From Nageia nagi (lineage: Eukaryota > Pinophyta): a stretch of 64,000 nt of DNA. The notes below the pieces were generated by a model that had not been told where the DNA came from, searched no databases, and saw only the letters and a program-made list of their open reading frames with translations. This document shows, piece by piece, positions 23,562 through 36,589 of the stretch (positions are counted from its first letter, which is position 1; every line of letters begins with the position of its first letter). A program made the translations under genes and the position numbers. The stretch spans positions 14,446,001 through 14,510,000 of the forward strand of contig JBITNC010000001.1 in NCBI GenBank assembly GCA_050084985.1. The letters run 5' to 3'.

Positions 23562-23631
<70 letters not shown>

Positions 23632-25419
23632 AGTTTTTGGATATATTTCATTTTTATTTTATGAAATTCTATTTTTTAGGGTGTTTGTTGTTTTATATTG
23701 TTTTTATTATTTTCACAATGATAGATGATGAAAAATCTTAGAATGATGTTCCAAAAGAGACCTTTTATGAATGATCCAACTATTGTGACTTAAAACATAA
23801 CAATATGGTGGTTGCAATAGAATATAAATAGGTCTTGATCCAAGAATTGATGGGTGATGATGAATGGGATAAAAAATCAATATTGATGATATTGTATAAT
23901 GACAAACTTTTGATTTTGGTTTGAATTTTTTGATTATCCACTTCAATTTTAAAATTGTATCATTGTTACATATCATGGAAGATTTTAAGAGAGGTGTAGG
24001 ATATGATGAAGCTAATGAATCTAGTGAGAGTAAATTTTCCATGACTGTGATGGAAATTTTTGTAGAAGATTTCATTTTTCCAATTGGTTCCTTTTTCAAA
24101 AAATGTTGTTTAACTCATCCAAACCTTTCTTTCACACCCAAAGGATTATTTGGGAAATGTATCTTACTAAATAATGAATTGTAAACAAGTATGAGTTCAT
24201 CATTTGTAAGCAAGGTTAGAAGGTAACTTATAGTTTCCTCATGAATTACTTCTATTTGAGAGATAGTTTAACCCATGAATCTAAAAGTGACATAATTAAC
24301 ACAATATAATGATACTTTAGGTTTGTTGTAAGGCCAATTTATTCAAAAAATATGGAGTAAGATCATATTAAAATCATGTTCCATCCACATTTTTTGTGCT
24401 TCTATTTCAATTATGACCTTGAACCATTTATTTTTAATGACCATGCATTTGATGTTCAATTTTCATAGTATTTCATGGTTACAATTTCTTGAATTTCTTA
24501 TGGTAGAGATAGAAAATGAGACATAAGCATAGAAGGAGTTTTTCTTAATAATGTCATATAAGTATCTTCTCTATACCTATCCATGTAATCCAAATTTGCA
24601 TAATCAAATTTAATTTGTGTTAAATGATTTTTCTTTAATTGATTACATGTGAAATATTTATTTTGAATGTTGCAAAATAGAGGATGAGGGAACCTTGAAT
24701 TGATGTGATAGAATTGTTGATTGGTATTTTACTTAAGCTTTTTTGATTATCTAGGTTTATGGATAAATGTGGAAGAGAAATCATATATCATTTTTTGATA
24801 ACATAGGTCTCTTGTAATTTGATTTTCGACTCAAATAATGGGCTTAGATTTTGAGGAGATGATAAGCCACATTTGAAATCTAATTATTGAAGGTGCAATA
24901 AAATATAAGTTTAGGAGCTATTATAGTCTAATATATATATAAAATACTTATTTTATCAACTTGATCATGGAAATGCCAATAGCCTAAATGATACATAGAT
25001 TTATCTATATGAATATCAAGATTATCTTCATTAATGATTACTTTCCATATATCATACCCACTAGGGAAAAGTTTTGAAGCTAAGATCCTTTGAATATCAA
25101 TTGGAAATCAAATAAAATTTATATAATATTGAGTGGTATGTTGTGAAAATCTATAAATATCTCTATATTTGAAATATCTTAGTTTTCAGACCAAGGTGGT
25201 TTTCGTATCCCTCTTTCATTAGCTACTTCCTAAATGCTTTTGCTCATTTTTGACATCATTTGTTACATATATTAATATGTATAAGTTTCTTATGAAAAAT
25301 ATTTTTATATACAATGTTTTTTAGGAGGGATTCTTAACTATAGAAAGGAAAAATATGCATGATATTCATAGGTTCATGTTCTTCATTTCCTTTAATGTCA
25401 GCTAGCTAGTAGGATCTAG
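22011..25419. other. E3 long spacer between antisense gene and integrase
   Basis: No recognised domain on either strand. 22040-22560 is rich in ATGTATG-like short repeats. A worn direct repeat lies at ~22924 and ~22990 (ATCCGTAGCC, ATCCATAGCC). A TA microsatellite is at 23567. The minus-strand stretch 25250-24200 has some open frame that may be the end of pol, without motifs. Confidence 0.45.
23567..23629. repeat. (TA)n microsatellite
   Basis: An uninterrupted run of about 31 TA units, with impure TA repeats just upstream. Confidence 0.97.
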
Positions 25420-26440
25420 ATCTAATTTTTTTCTTAATAATATATGGTCCTAACCAATTTGGAGCAAATTTATGATAAAGTTATCATCCCATTCATGAAG
25501 TTTGTTGATTTTATTTAAATACCAAATCCCCTATGTTGAATTCATGAATTTTAGCCTTTTTATCAAAAGCTTTCTTTATACGCTTATGATAAGTTCACAT
25601 ATGTTCCAATGCATGAATTCTTATTTCATATAATAATAATAATTGATCTAATATTATTTGATGATCTAAAGGAAATAATACTTTTGCACCATAAACTAAA
25701 GAAAATGGGGTTTCCCTAGTTGGATTTCTAATGCTTGTGTGATATGCCCTTAAACCATTGGGTATTCTTACATGCTAATATTAATGAGAATTACTAATAA
25801 TTTTAAGTAAAATACTCCTTATATTTTTATTTATGGCCTCAGTTTGACCATTTACTTGAGGCTATTATGGTGTAGAGAAATTGATCCTGATATGATATCC
25901 TTTACATAAGGCTAACACTTCTTTATTGTTAATTTTTTTTCCATTATCTATTACTATTTGAGAAGGAATTCTAAACCTACATATGATGTGATGTTTTATG
26001 AATTTTTCTATCTCAATACCTTTAGTAGAAATCATGGGAATGGCTTCTACCCATTTAGTGAAATTTTAATGGTTGTAATTATAAAGTTATGACCTCTTGA
26101 TGAGGTAGGTGAAATTTGACCTATCAAATCCAATACCCATCTTGGAAATGGCCAAAATGATTGCATTGGTTGTAAATCTTGAGATGGTTGTATATATAAG
26201 TTAGCATGTTGTTGGCATTTAAAATATTTTTTAACATATTCAACACAATCATGTTGCATGGTAGGCCAATAGTATCCCATACACATTAATCTTTTTCTAA
26301 TGGTGAGACCAATGAGATGCCATCCACATATTTCATCATGCACACATGAGATAGAAATTTGTGAATTGACCCACTCTAAGCATCTAAGTAAGATTCCATC
26401 AAAACAAATACAATATAGGACATCTCCCATCATGCAATAA
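25420..26440 (-). pseudogene. E3 integrase
   Basis: HHCC zinc part at 26433-26200: HDEICGWHLIGLTIRKRL, YYWPTMQHDCVEYVKKYFKC. Core: FPRWVLDLIGQISP (first Asp, ~26135), QIVIDNGKKI (second Asp, ~25945) and VNGQTEAINKNIRSILLK (Glu, ~25830), so the DDE triad is still readable across frames. A GPY/F-like end is at 25500-25420 (KLHEWDDNF, DHILL). A frame change near 26050 and several stops inactivate it. Confidence 0.82.
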
Positions 26441-26639
26441 TAAGAAGCTTTTAATTTGAATGCTTTCTTGGCTAACTTAGTTAATTCTATAGGTAAAACT
26501 CCATTTTGAAAAAATTTAACTAATTGATTATGCCATAGTTTTTTATCTTATATAGTAATGTCTAACACTTCATATGACTCATCATTTGATTCTAGAAAAG
26601 ATTCAATGATTTGAACCACTTCAACATGAATTGTGTGCC

Positions 26640-27030
26640 TATAAGGATCTTATGGCATAAGTGATCCAATTGATGTCAGTGCATCAGCAAATATATTAGT
26701 TGATCTAGGTGTTGCTTCTAATGAATATTTATCAAAGGATGACAATAATGAATCCACCAATTTTTTGTATTTTTGAAGTAGTGGTTCTTTACATTGAAAT
26801 ATCCCTTTGACTTGATTCACTATCAACAATGAATCACCAATGAATTTTACCTTTCTTATTTTTAATTTTATGGCAATTATTATTACCAGTATTAAAGCTT
26901 CATATTTAGCATTATTATTATGTATGGGAAATTTAGCTTGAAGAATATGGGATAGGAACTCCTTGTGGTATGACAAATATAATACCTGCACTTCCACTTT
27001 TTTCACATCAAGAACCATCAAAATATATAA
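26640..27030 (-). pseudogene. E3 archaeal-type RNase H (second RNase H)
   Basis: YFDGS at ~27028 (first catalytic Asp), then after a frameshift NNNAKYEALILVIIIAIKLK (Glu), KVKFIGDSLLIVNQVKG (Asp) and FADALTSIGSL (last Asp). This is the additional RNase H of Tat elements, here placed after the RT/RNase H and before integrase, the usual Tat order. Confidence 0.78.
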
Positions 27031-27079
27031 TCATATCTCATTCTTTTTCAAATTCTATTGACATTGTTATTTCATTTAA

Positions 27080-27575
27080 TTGAAATGCATGCCATCAAGT
27101 AATTCTATTACAAGGGGTTTATCATCTCGTATTGGTGCTTCTGCAAGATAATCAATTATGACTTGACCCTTTATAGATTTTTGACTTATAAATTACAAGT
27201 CAAATTCTATCAAATGCATAATCCATTTTGATGTTCTTGTATTTTGAAAGTCTCATTCGTCATGTATTTTAATGGATCTACTTTTCCAATTACATAAGTG
27301 TATGATTGAGCATGTAATGTCTAAGTTTCTTTGTTCCAAAGAAAATTGCTAAACATAGCTTTTCCATGTATACATATCTTATTTCATAATCAACCAAAGT
27401 TCAACTAAGATAGTATATAACTTGTTCTTTATTATTTTCATTTTTTTTGGGAAGCATGGTACCTAAAGCAATTTCTATAGCTAAAGAATAAAGTAAAAAT
27501 GGCTCCCCTTCTCTTGAAGGAATCAAAATTTAGGGTGATAAAAGATAACATTTTGTTTCATCAAATGCCCTTGTT
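27080..27575 (-). pseudogene. E3 first RNase H (gypsy type)
   Basis: Reads EGEPFLLYSLAIEIALGTML, EQVIYYLS.TLVDYEIRYVYM, EKLCLAIFFGTKKLRHYML, the YLSxTLxxxExRYxxxEKLxLA pattern typical of Tat elements. The catalytic region is altered (Tyr-Ser-Leu in place of the usual Ser/Asp context) and the last part is frameshifted. Confidence 0.72.
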
Positions 27576-27579
27576 GTTA

Positions 27580-28350
27580 TTCACCCTATTGGAAAGTGAT
27601 TCCTTTGTTTAATAATTTATTAAAAGGATTACATTTATCAGATAATTGAGCTATAAAATGTCTTATAGCTTGTAATTTTCCTTGTAAAATTTGTAATTGT
27701 TTGATATTAGAAGGAGAAGGCATGTTTACTATAGCTTTTATTTTATTAGGATCCAGCTCAATCCCATGCCTTGACACAATAAAGCCTAATAATTTACCTG
27801 AAGTGACTACAAAAACACATTTCTTTGGATTTAATCTTACATTATGCTCTAATAATCTATCAAATATTTTAATGAGGAATTTTGGATGTTGCTCTCTAGT
27901 TTTTGATTTTGCCAATAGATCATCTACATAATCTTCCACTATATCATTCATATAGTCATGGAAAATATATGTCATTGCTCTTTGATAAGTTGCTCTAGCT
28001 TTTTTTAAGCTAAACAGCATTACTTTGTAACAAAATGTGGCCCAGGGAGTGGTAAATGTTATTTGATCTTTTGTGGATAAATTTATTTGATTATATCCAA
28101 AAAATCCATCCATGAGTGAGAGAATTTGATGTCCTACTGTAGAATCAACCAAATTATCAATATTTTAAAGGGGAAAGTCATCTTTCAAACATGCTTTATT
28201 TAGATCTCTAAAGTCTGTATAAATGCAAATTTTCTCGTTAGGTTTTTTAATTGGAATTACATTAGATATCTAATCTAAATAGTCAATTGGTTGAATAAAT
28301 ATTACTTCTAGTAATTTTTGGAGTTCTTTTACCATTACAGCAATTATAGG
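27580..28350 (-). pseudogene. E3 reverse transcriptase
   Basis: A long open stretch (188 codons, 28152-27586) carries palm and thumb motifs: LSLMDGFFGYNQINLS, TTPWATFCYKVMLFSLKKA, then EDYVDDLLAKSKTREQH with intact YVDD, NVRLNPKKCVFVV, KLLGFIVSRHGIELDPNKIK. The fingers part lies in 28350-28152 and is broken (RKPNEKICIYTDFRDLN-like). FSLKKARATYQRAM replaces the usual PFGLKNAxATYQ. Probably inactive because of breaks on both sides. Confidence 0.85.
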
Positions 28351-28899
28351 ATGCATTTTTCAAAATTTTTTTTTAACAAGTTTAGCATATTTTTTGAGCC
28401 CTAAATTATGTACAACTAATTTAGGATCTATTCCAAGCATATCTATGTGAGACCATGCAAATACCTTTTGTCTTTCTTTGAGAAATAGTGGTAAATATAT
28501 TCTCTTCTTTTTCACTTAAAGATTTTCCTAGTTGAATAATCTTAGGCTTATTAGGATCATCATTTAAATCAACATCAATTGTTCCTTTGATCAACATGTG
28601 AGATCCTTATTCTAATTGATTAGGCACATGAATCCAATGTTTATCATTTATATTATATTCCTCATATTCACCAATATTTTTCTTGATTAAAGCAATATAT
28701 GAAGTGGATTGAATTGCTTGGAATATAACATCTACATCTTTAAATTATTGTATTGTTGGATTCTTTGAAAGAAGGGAAAAAGCAGTCATTTCATCATTTA
28801 TAATAAACCATTTATCAATTTTGATATTTTCATTAAGAATTTATTCAATTTGTACCATGTTGATTGGAATGTCATTGGAAAATAAATGTTTAGGTGTTG
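28351..28899 (-). other. E3 pol linker
   Basis: Stop-interrupted minus-strand sequence between the G-patch and RT parts. It keeps the pol reading in fragments, but I recognise no domain. Confidence 0.4.
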
Positions 28900-29510
28900 A
28901 TGTTTTTTATTCTATTTCACTTTGGCTAGATTCCCATTCATAATCTTGAACCAACTCCTCATAATGTAATATTTCTAGTTGTAGGTTAACTATTTTCATA
29001 GTTGATTGAATTTTAGATTTTCCTTTATACCCCAAACCTATTTTGTCTATTGGTTTTTGATAGTAGATATAAATGACATATCTTGGTCCTTTTTCATAAT
29101 GTCCTAAACCATGTCCTTTCCATTGACATCTATGAAAATACTTTTGAACAATGTTTTTTACAAAAGGTGAAATATATTTTAATGAATCACAAAATGCACC
29201 TACATTAGGTATGGATAAAGGGATTGATTTAGGCTCTTTTGCATAGACAAATAAAGTTTGATTGGGTTCATTTCCTAATGGCACTAGTTTTCCCACCACA
29301 CAAGGATATTGAATAGGCTTTCCTATATCTTGAGTAGAGGGAATATTGAATATAACATCATTGTTATTATATTCTCCTATGCCTAAATCAAATAATTGTA
29401 TCATTACTAGGTAGATATTTAATGATTTATCTTCATTATTTTTAGATAATCCATTTATTTGGGATGAACTTTTCAAAGAGGCTTTATTTATTTCATCTAA
29501 CATTTTAGCT
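28900..29510 (-). pseudogene. E3 protease-RT linker with G-patch
   Basis: A 198-codon open frame (29503-28907). It begins with a Ser/Asn-rich part, then LFDLGIGEYNNNDVIFNIPS, GKLVPLGNEPNQTLFVYA, and FHRCQWKGHGLGHYEKGP followed by GLGYKGKSK. Glycine-rich GxGLG with a downstream GLGY is the G-patch pattern found after protease in several retroelements. E5 has the same block at 63430-63830, so the arrangement is inherited, not accidental. Confidence 0.65.
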
Positions 29511-29749
29511 CTTTATTCTCAAGATTTATTCTCTTATGGTGTTATTATCACATTTGATTTTAAACAACTATTCTCTTCTTATTGATCTAATATTTGCTTT
29601 CTTTTTGACACATTAGAAATATGTCCATTTTTATAGGGATCATCCATTAAGGATTCACTTTTTGGTATAGGTATTGTAAAAAAGTGAGTAGATGGAAAAG
29701 TTATATCATTAGGTAAATGAGTAGTATTACAATGTGAATATGGATTTTT

Positions 29750-30290
29750 CATCTCCGAGAACACAATGCACTACCCCTTCATGAATTAATTTCAAACAAT
29801 TATGATATGTGGATGGAAAAAATTGCATATATTTAATCCAAGGTCTTCTTAAAAGAATATTATACTACATAATATCCCCTTTAATCACTTATAATAATGT
29901 TTGTATAGTTTTCATACCTATAGTAATAGGTAATGAAACTGATCCCACCATTGAACATAAAACATTGTTGAATGTTTTAAGTTGTAGGGATGGTACATAA
30001 ATATGAGAAAAAAGGAGATTAAAATTCTTGTACATAGTTGAGGAAATAATATTTATAGCTGATCCTACATCAACTAAAATTCTTTTAAATGTTTTCCATC
30101 AACTTGGGCTATGATATGAAGAGGTGGATCTAAATCTTGTATTCCATTGGAATCTTTTATTTCATGATCATAAAAAGTTATTATAGGATTTTGACTTACT
30201 TTAACATTTCCTACAAAAATTTCAAAACTTTTAGGATCATTAATATCCAACTCAATTGTTTGCAATAATTGATTCATGGCACCCCTATGA
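29750..30290 (-). pseudogene. E3 protease
   Basis: Begins MNQLLQTIELDIN (30277), then ITFYDHEIKDSNGIQDLDPP and LHIIAQVDGKHLKEF, colinear with E5 from 62653. The active-site segment is disrupted: after HLKEF the frame changes and LVDVGSAINII is read at ~30080-30045, where E5 has LIDEGSDINII. Later parts are in other frames. Confidence 0.68.
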
Positions 30291-32930
30291 TCCTTGTATT
30301 ATTGTAATAAATCACACAAAGATAACTTGTAAGTTTTTTAATTATTGTTATAAAGCACCTTTCATAGAAACTTTAGGAGGTTGGGGTCTAGGTATGTGTG
30401 CTTGTACATGTACTTTATCTTATTGATTATTTGATGCCCCATTTTGGTTTCCTTGAATATTTTGAGCTCTAGTGGCAACACTTATCATGCCTACAAAGTT
30501 TGCATCATTTAGATTCCACTTATGTGTTACTTGGTTTTCCTTTGAATGTAAAGAAATAACATTGGTTGGATGTTGAGGAAGTAAATTTTGATATATTCCA
30601 AATTTTTGATTAGGTATTACAATAGGATTATCCACTTCTAAGTTTCCATTATCAATAAGGTCTTGAATTACATTCTTCAAAGTTCAACATTTGTTTGTAT
30701 CATGACCTTTTTGATGATGGAAATGGCAATATTCTTCTTCATTATACCATATATTATCTTTATTGATAGTATTTTCTTGCCTAATTTTTAGTAAAGCAAT
30801 AATCTAGTGATCACACAATTTTCTTAAAATATCATAAGGATATTCAAATAGAGGCATGTTGTTTGTCCTTGGTCTATTTTCTCTTTGATTATTTTGATTT
30901 TGGTGGGTGTTTTGAGAATATGGTTCTACATATTTTGTGATTGAGACCTTATATATTGGTAATTATTTACTTGTTTAATCTATTTGGCTCTTTTTTTTCC
31001 ATATCCTTCTTTCTTTTTAATTTTTATTTCTCCATCTTGTATTTTGACTCTTTCAATTACCATTGCTTGAGAAATAGATTCTTTAAATGTTTTAAGCTAT
31101 TGAATTTATAATGTACTAACAATAGGTCTCAAACAACTTTGACTAAACAATTTAACCAACTCTTCTTGAGGTAAGGTATAGGGCATACTTGTTAACACCA
31201 CTCTCCATCATGAGATGAAATAAGTAACTAACTCATCCATAAATTGTTGTAATCTTGTAAGATGAGTGATGGAGTTTTCAATTTTGATGTTGATTTTCAA
31301 ATTCTCTAAAAATAAGTTTGTTAATTGAGAGTATGACTTGATGTTATGCTTGGGGAGATTATTGTACCAGTCCATGGCTTGTCCAACAAGTATCATTGGA
31401 AAGATATAGAGAATTAAAGCATCATCATTAGCTATAAAATAGCTTGAATAATTGAACCTTCTTAAATGTTCCTTGGGATATTATTTTCCTTTGAATGGTT
31501 AGATTTTAGGAATCTAAAATTTAAAAGGAATTTCATTTTTGGGGACATTAGGATGAATAGGTTCATTGAAAATTATTTCATAAGACATTTTTTGTTTGTC
31601 CTATATAGCCAATTTTTCTTCCACTTCTTTTATCCTTTTATATAGCTCATCATATTATTTTTTTGCTTTTTCCATTGGTTGATTGTATGAATATCTAGGA
31701 TACTCTTCATATTTTGGATGTGTTTCCTCTATGGGATGGTTTACTTATTCATATCTTTGATAAGGATCATAATGATATTTGAAAGGAGTCTTGGCTTCAT
31801 AATAACCTTCATCATAAGGTGGTGTAAGTGGGGGAGGATGATGAGGTATCTTTAGAGGCAATTGTTGTTTAAGGGGTTGGTATTCTTGCTTTATTTCATA
31901 TGGTGGAGGAAGATATATTTGTTTTTTCCTTGTTTTGGAAGGATCCATTTTTCTAATTCCTCTTGTCTTGTTTTTGGAGAGAGCTCTTTATTTTTTGCAA
32001 AATAAGGATTTTGAGTGGACATAGAACATTCCCTAGGAATAGGCTTATGCTTCACTTTTTGATATACAACCTCTTGTGGTTGAGGTTTGTTAGTTGTAAT
32101 AGGAATTTCAATCCAATGATGCTCAACAAACTTTATAGGATTAGAAACTCATTTTCTAGGTTATCCCCAATCCTAGGGTTGTTGTAATCCCTTTTATTGT
32201 GAAACAATTTTAGCTTATAACCTCTTATGAGGATAGGGAGGTATTTCTTGCAATTTTAATTATTCTAAGTTTAACTTACTAGGTTGTGCTTGAGTAAGTA
32301 GTCACATTCTTACCAAAGGGGATGGTGTATTAGATCACAAAACATAGTAAGGATTATAATCTATTTTGAAAATATGTTCTTCTAGAGTCTTAGGATTTAC
32401 TGTATGAATAGACACTCTATCATCAAACCCTTCCATTTGTCTAGAAATAGTAAAAGGGTTGTAATCTTCCATCCTCATGTAAGTTTGAACTAATTATCCA
32501 TCTAATAAGTAGCAAATTACTTTGGCATACTTAGGCTTAAAGGGATCCCTTTGTATTATATTATTATGTGATTGCACCCTTAATGGATGGGTTTTTCCTT
32601 CTTCTTCATTAATTTCTTAAGGCTTATCTTGTCCTAAATTTCTACCATAGGGGGAGATAGTATATGTGTGTCAAAGTAGTTGGTATTCTTAATTGAGTTA
32701 GATATTGTCTAACTTCTTGTAAATAATGATTAACAAGGCCTTTTAATTATTTAGGATTTTCAACCCAAGGTGTTTCTCTTTTTGAAAGAACCCTAGAACT
32801 TCTCACTTCATAATCAGGGTTGTGTTGAACTTCTATTTCTTGATGAGCCCTTTGAGAATGTGTCTAGATCTTTTTTTTAGATAATAAAATAAGTAAACAT
32901 TGTGTAACAAAACTAGTTTTTATCTTTTAG
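30291..32930 (-). pseudogene. E3 gag
   Basis: Minus-strand Gag in fragments: a proline-rich part (31948-31745), NEPIHPNVPKNEIPFKF, KEHLRRFNYSSYFIANDDAL, GQAMDWYNNLPKHNIKSY, LTRLQQFMDELVTYFIS, PQEELVKLFSQSCL, and an intact zinc knuckle, CHFHHQKGHDTNKC, at 30687-30728. It is colinear with E5 gag from about 61340 on. Upstream of that the two differ, and E3 lacks the long coiled coil seen in E5. Many stops and several frameshifts. Confidence 0.78.
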
Positions 32931-34664
32931 ATTTAATTTTTTGGGAAAATAACTTAATGCATAAACATCCTACATGAATCATTCATTTCCATGATATGTT
33001 TATATTATTTAACATTTTGAATCAATTTAGTTAATATTTGTTAAATGATAGTTGTGATAAATACATTTTAAGTTTTTTAGTTTTCCTAGCTCTATTTAGA
33101 CTAGTCAAGTATTTGAACAAGGTAGGTTGATAGTCCTAAGAGTCTAACTATGGCTAAGTCTCAACATGATACTTAAGGTGATCCCCTTAGTGCAATGGGG
33201 ATTTAAGGATGTCATTAAAATCTATCTTGGTGATGAAATACAAGTATAGTATCTTATTTATAGTCATTTGATAGAAAGTAATGACTTCTATCCTATGAAC
33301 CTAGTATTCATCCCTAGGTCTTGGTTCTAAGGCTTTTTATTTGATTTATGGGTACATAAGAATATAAGAATCAATGGTTGGTAATTACCTCCAACTCATT
33401 AATGTTCCTTTTAAAATGGACACATGTATATGCATATATTACATGAAAAGAAATATGTGATGCAAGCTATAACCCTCTCAATCATACATGTCAATTAATT
33501 ATTTAACTTAGGTGATTCAAATAGTTTTTTAATTAAATGTGTCTTGATCTAAAAAACCCATGATGTTCATTACCAAATTAAATTTAGTTCATTAACCAAG
33601 ATTAATAATGAGATTCATTAACCCCTTCTAGTTGTGGAAGTAATTTTAATGTGGTTTATTATCTCTTCTTTGAGTCACATCAATCTTTGACCTCCTTTCA
33701 GAGTGGTAAGAGTAGGTAGGTAAGAAGCCATTAAGTGAATGCAAATTGCCTTTAAATATGGTTCATTTACCCTCTTTGAGTCACATCAACCTTTGACCTC
33801 TTTGCAGAGTGGTAAGGGTAGATAAGTAAGAGTATTAGTTTGTGGTTTATTTTTTATACCAAATGAAAGTTCATTCCTCCTTCTACTTAACCTTTCTTAT
33901 TTTTTTAGATCACCATATGTAAAAAATAAAGAGCATACTTAATCAAGTAGAAGTAATTAAGTGTAAGCATAACCCCCATATTCATTTACCATTTTAATGT
34001 ACTAACTACCTTAAACTTGATTCATTATCCTTAAATTCATTTCCAATATTAATGAGGATTTGATAATCTCTTCCAAATGTGGAAGTATTTTAATGTAGAT
34101 TCATTAACCAAATTAGTGATACTGTGAGAATAGAAAGTTAATTTACCTCTTCCTTATCAAACCCATTTTGGTCACCTAAGATCATATGAAAGCACAAAGG
34201 GATAGCATAAGTAGGTAAGATGAAGGAAGTTTTATGTCTGATAAGTGAACCCAAGCCAAAAAATGAGTAAAATAAGCTAAATTTCAATTAAACATACTAA
34301 AATTAAATGCATCACTACATTTTACTCTATCCATTCCTATATGCACTCTAAGCAGAGAGATCACAAACATAATATTCATTCCCATATTCACTTTAAATGC
34401 CTACATTTTGCTTACTATATTGATGAAAGGTGGAGAATTTACCTATGTTTTAGATTCATTAACATTCTGGATAAATATCTAGTATTTCACTTTGGTAATC
34501 AACATTCAAGGTCAAATCATTAGAGACTCTCTATACTAACATAAAAAAATATAAAATAACAAAAACAAGATTAGAATGCTGGAAACCATGAGATACAAAG
34601 GTCACTAGATTATAATAACTCAAAGGAAAAATCCCTATGTATGATATTTGAGGTTTTTTGTATG
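32931..34664 (-). other. E3 leader with internal repeats
   Basis: Non-coding on both strands. It contains two copies of a block whose plus-strand form includes CTTTGAGTCACATCAA and GAGTGGTAAG (near 33670-33720 and 33775-33830). It also has repeated segments near 33870-33920 and 34140-34200 (TAGATCACC/GGTCACCTAAGATC). The same blocks, inverted, occur in the E5 leader at 58500-59160. Confidence 0.65.
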
Positions 34665-34665
34665 T

Positions 34666-34686
34666 GAAGTGCTCTTTCTAGCACCA
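34666..34686 (-). promoter_or_regulatory. E3 primer binding site
   Basis: Minus strand TGGTGCTAGAAAGAGCACTT, three bases after the LTR end. E5 has TGGCGCTAGAAGGAGGGCCC in the same place, a recognised Tat-type site. Confidence 0.7.
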
Positions 34687-34689
34687 AAA

Positions 34690-35596
34690 TGTCATTCATA
34701 AAAGCAACCTATTACCAAATAGATAAATACTATTAAAACAAATATGTATTCTATTACTTTTTTGAAAGACCTCAATTTTTACAATCTATGAATTTCCTAA
34801 TTTGTTTCCTTTTGAAAGGGATTTTACAATATGGTATGATATAGGCCCCTCTATTGGGAAAATTAAGGAATCATCAATGATCTCTATGGATCACTAGTGA
34901 TCCGAGCAAATTGCTAGCGCCTGATATGCAACTATCAGTATTTATACAACTTGAGATATATATTATACTTGAGTGTATTTCTCTCTATTTTGATCCTCAT
35001 TCAATTCTATTTGGCTCCTGGCTCAATGTGTCTTCAATTCATCATGCCTTAGCACCTATGGACCCTACACACATGCTAAAATAATACAAAACATAACTAT
35101 ACTCATAAACCATAAGCAATAAAACATGAAGATAGGTAAAATTGCATAAGTGAAAGTAAATAGTCTCACAACAATCCTAGCATGATTTTGGTAGCATTAT
35201 CTTACTTCCAATTAGGGTATCCTTTTTTGTATTGTGTACATTACATTTATAGATTTTTAATTTGCTAAGTTAGTCACCTAGGATAGCTACAACATGGAGT
35301 CAAAACTCATACATGGACAATAATAGGTTGAGGGAGTCACATCAAATCATATTAGGATGACTATTCCTTTTCCTATCCATATTTTTGAGGAAGAGATGAG
35401 CTACATAGCTCAGCTTATTTTTTTTTATTTTTTCTTTTTATAGAATTACTAATGATATAAATCAAGCATCGATGATTGGGTTAGATCATCGATGATCAAG
35501 ACCCAATTATTGGAGTTTTAGGTTAATTAGGTTTTTAATATTTTTGGCATCTATTTTGTTTGAATTTTGAATGAGGGTCATTTTTAGGTATCTACA
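34690..35596 (-). repeat. E3 5' LTR
   Basis: Partner of 17831-18777. On minus it begins TGTAGATACCTAAAAATGAC and ends GAATGACA. TATAAATG (minus) at 35244-35251. Confidence 0.88.
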
Positions 35597-36460
35597 TATG
35601 TGGATCAACTTCCAAAACATGCAAGTGAAGTTTCACAAGTCTTGAGTAATGTTTCTCTCATTGTAAGAAACCTTATTCTGAACACAAGTGAAGTCCCAGA
35701 TAAAGAAATACCTACTCCATTGAGATATCCATTAAAAATTGGGCATCAAAAAGAGAATGTCACTTACCAATTTAGATCTCACAAATCAACTAAAATAAGT
35801 AAGTTATCCCCTTACATTCCATACAATATTATGGAAGAATTAAAAAAAACACCTACAAAAATGACAATGTTTGATGCATTAAGTATTTTAGGTTAAATTG
35901 ATCTTTAACAAGAAGCTATAAAGCTTAAGAATAACAAGAAAAGGAATAATAAGGGAAATGTATTATTTTCTATCTTTGATTATGTCCCTTTAGCTCTTGT
36001 AGGTATAAAATGCCCCCCCTTTCTATCTATCCCTTAGATTAGAAGGTTGGATAGTTAACAATTGTATGATTAATACTGAAGCTATTATCATTATTATTCC
36101 TAATAATGTTGTAAATGAGATGAAATTGTATATTACTCAATACATATATGGAGTCATACAATTGGATTCTTTCCTCATAGATTTGATTATTAGTATTAAA
36201 AGAGTTTCTATAATCTTGAATGCATTCCCTAATATTTGCATCATTCAAGATATCATTGTAGTAGATCTTCTACCTCTATTTGGGATTTGCTTGTTTAAAG
36301 AGTTCACTGTGAAGTTATGAGGGTACTTAGCTTTAGATTACACACACCTCTTACTTCATTTTGAGAACAAACATATCAAAAATCCAAAAGAGGGTTTCAA
36401 AAATATTCATCTTAGGAAGATCTCTTAACAAAACTATATGAATGACCCTAAGCAAGTAGT
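35597..36460 (+). pseudogene. E1 Gag end and protease
   Basis: A 98-codon open frame from 35600 (MDQLPKHASEVSQVLSNVSL; later YIPYNIMEELKKTPTKMTMF) is the Gag/protease linker. Protease-like sequence follows in changing frames: VVNEMKLYITQYIYGVIQLD, IVVDLLPLFGICLFKEFTVK and LDYTHLLLHFENKHIK. The VxDLPPxFGIxLSRxFxxKxGGY motif is the protease C-terminal part of this Tat subgroup, and the Asp-containing active site upstream is not readable. Continues directly into the RNase H at 36590. Confidence 0.65.
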
Positions 36461-36589
36461 GATATTTGAAATGGATCCACTCATCAAATCACTTCTAACT
36501 ATAGAAATTATTTTATAAAATAACCTCAATTATCAAGTCACTAATGTTTGCATGGGAAACTATTGATTATATTAAAAGGTGTAGCCAAT

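Larger units (their letters stand above)
17831..35596 (-). mobile_element. E3: minus-strand Ty3/gypsy Tat-like element with antisense accessory gene
   Basis: LTRs at 34690-35596 (5') and 17831-18777 (3') align across their length. Read on the minus strand they begin TGTARAYACCTAAAAATGAC, the same start as the E5 LTR. The primer site follows the 5' LTR and a purine tract precedes the 3' LTR. Minus-strand order: leader, gag, protease, G-patch, RT, RNase H, archaeal-type RNase H, integrase, long spacer. A plus-strand (antisense) accessory frame lies before the 3' LTR. Flanks CAAGT and TATGT share three of five bases, so the target duplication is weak. It interrupts E1 between gag and protease. 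Confidence 0.85.

Noticed and set aside
23567-23629. TA-rich stretch as an origin, terminator or CRISPR-like array
   Set aside because: It is a plain dinucleotide microsatellite in plant DNA, with no spacers and no associated genes.
23713-24184. Overlapping ORFs on both strands (128 codons minus, 87 codons plus)
   Set aside because: No domain, no codon pattern and no relation to the E3 pol or antisense gene; both are likely chance frames in AT-rich spacer DNA.
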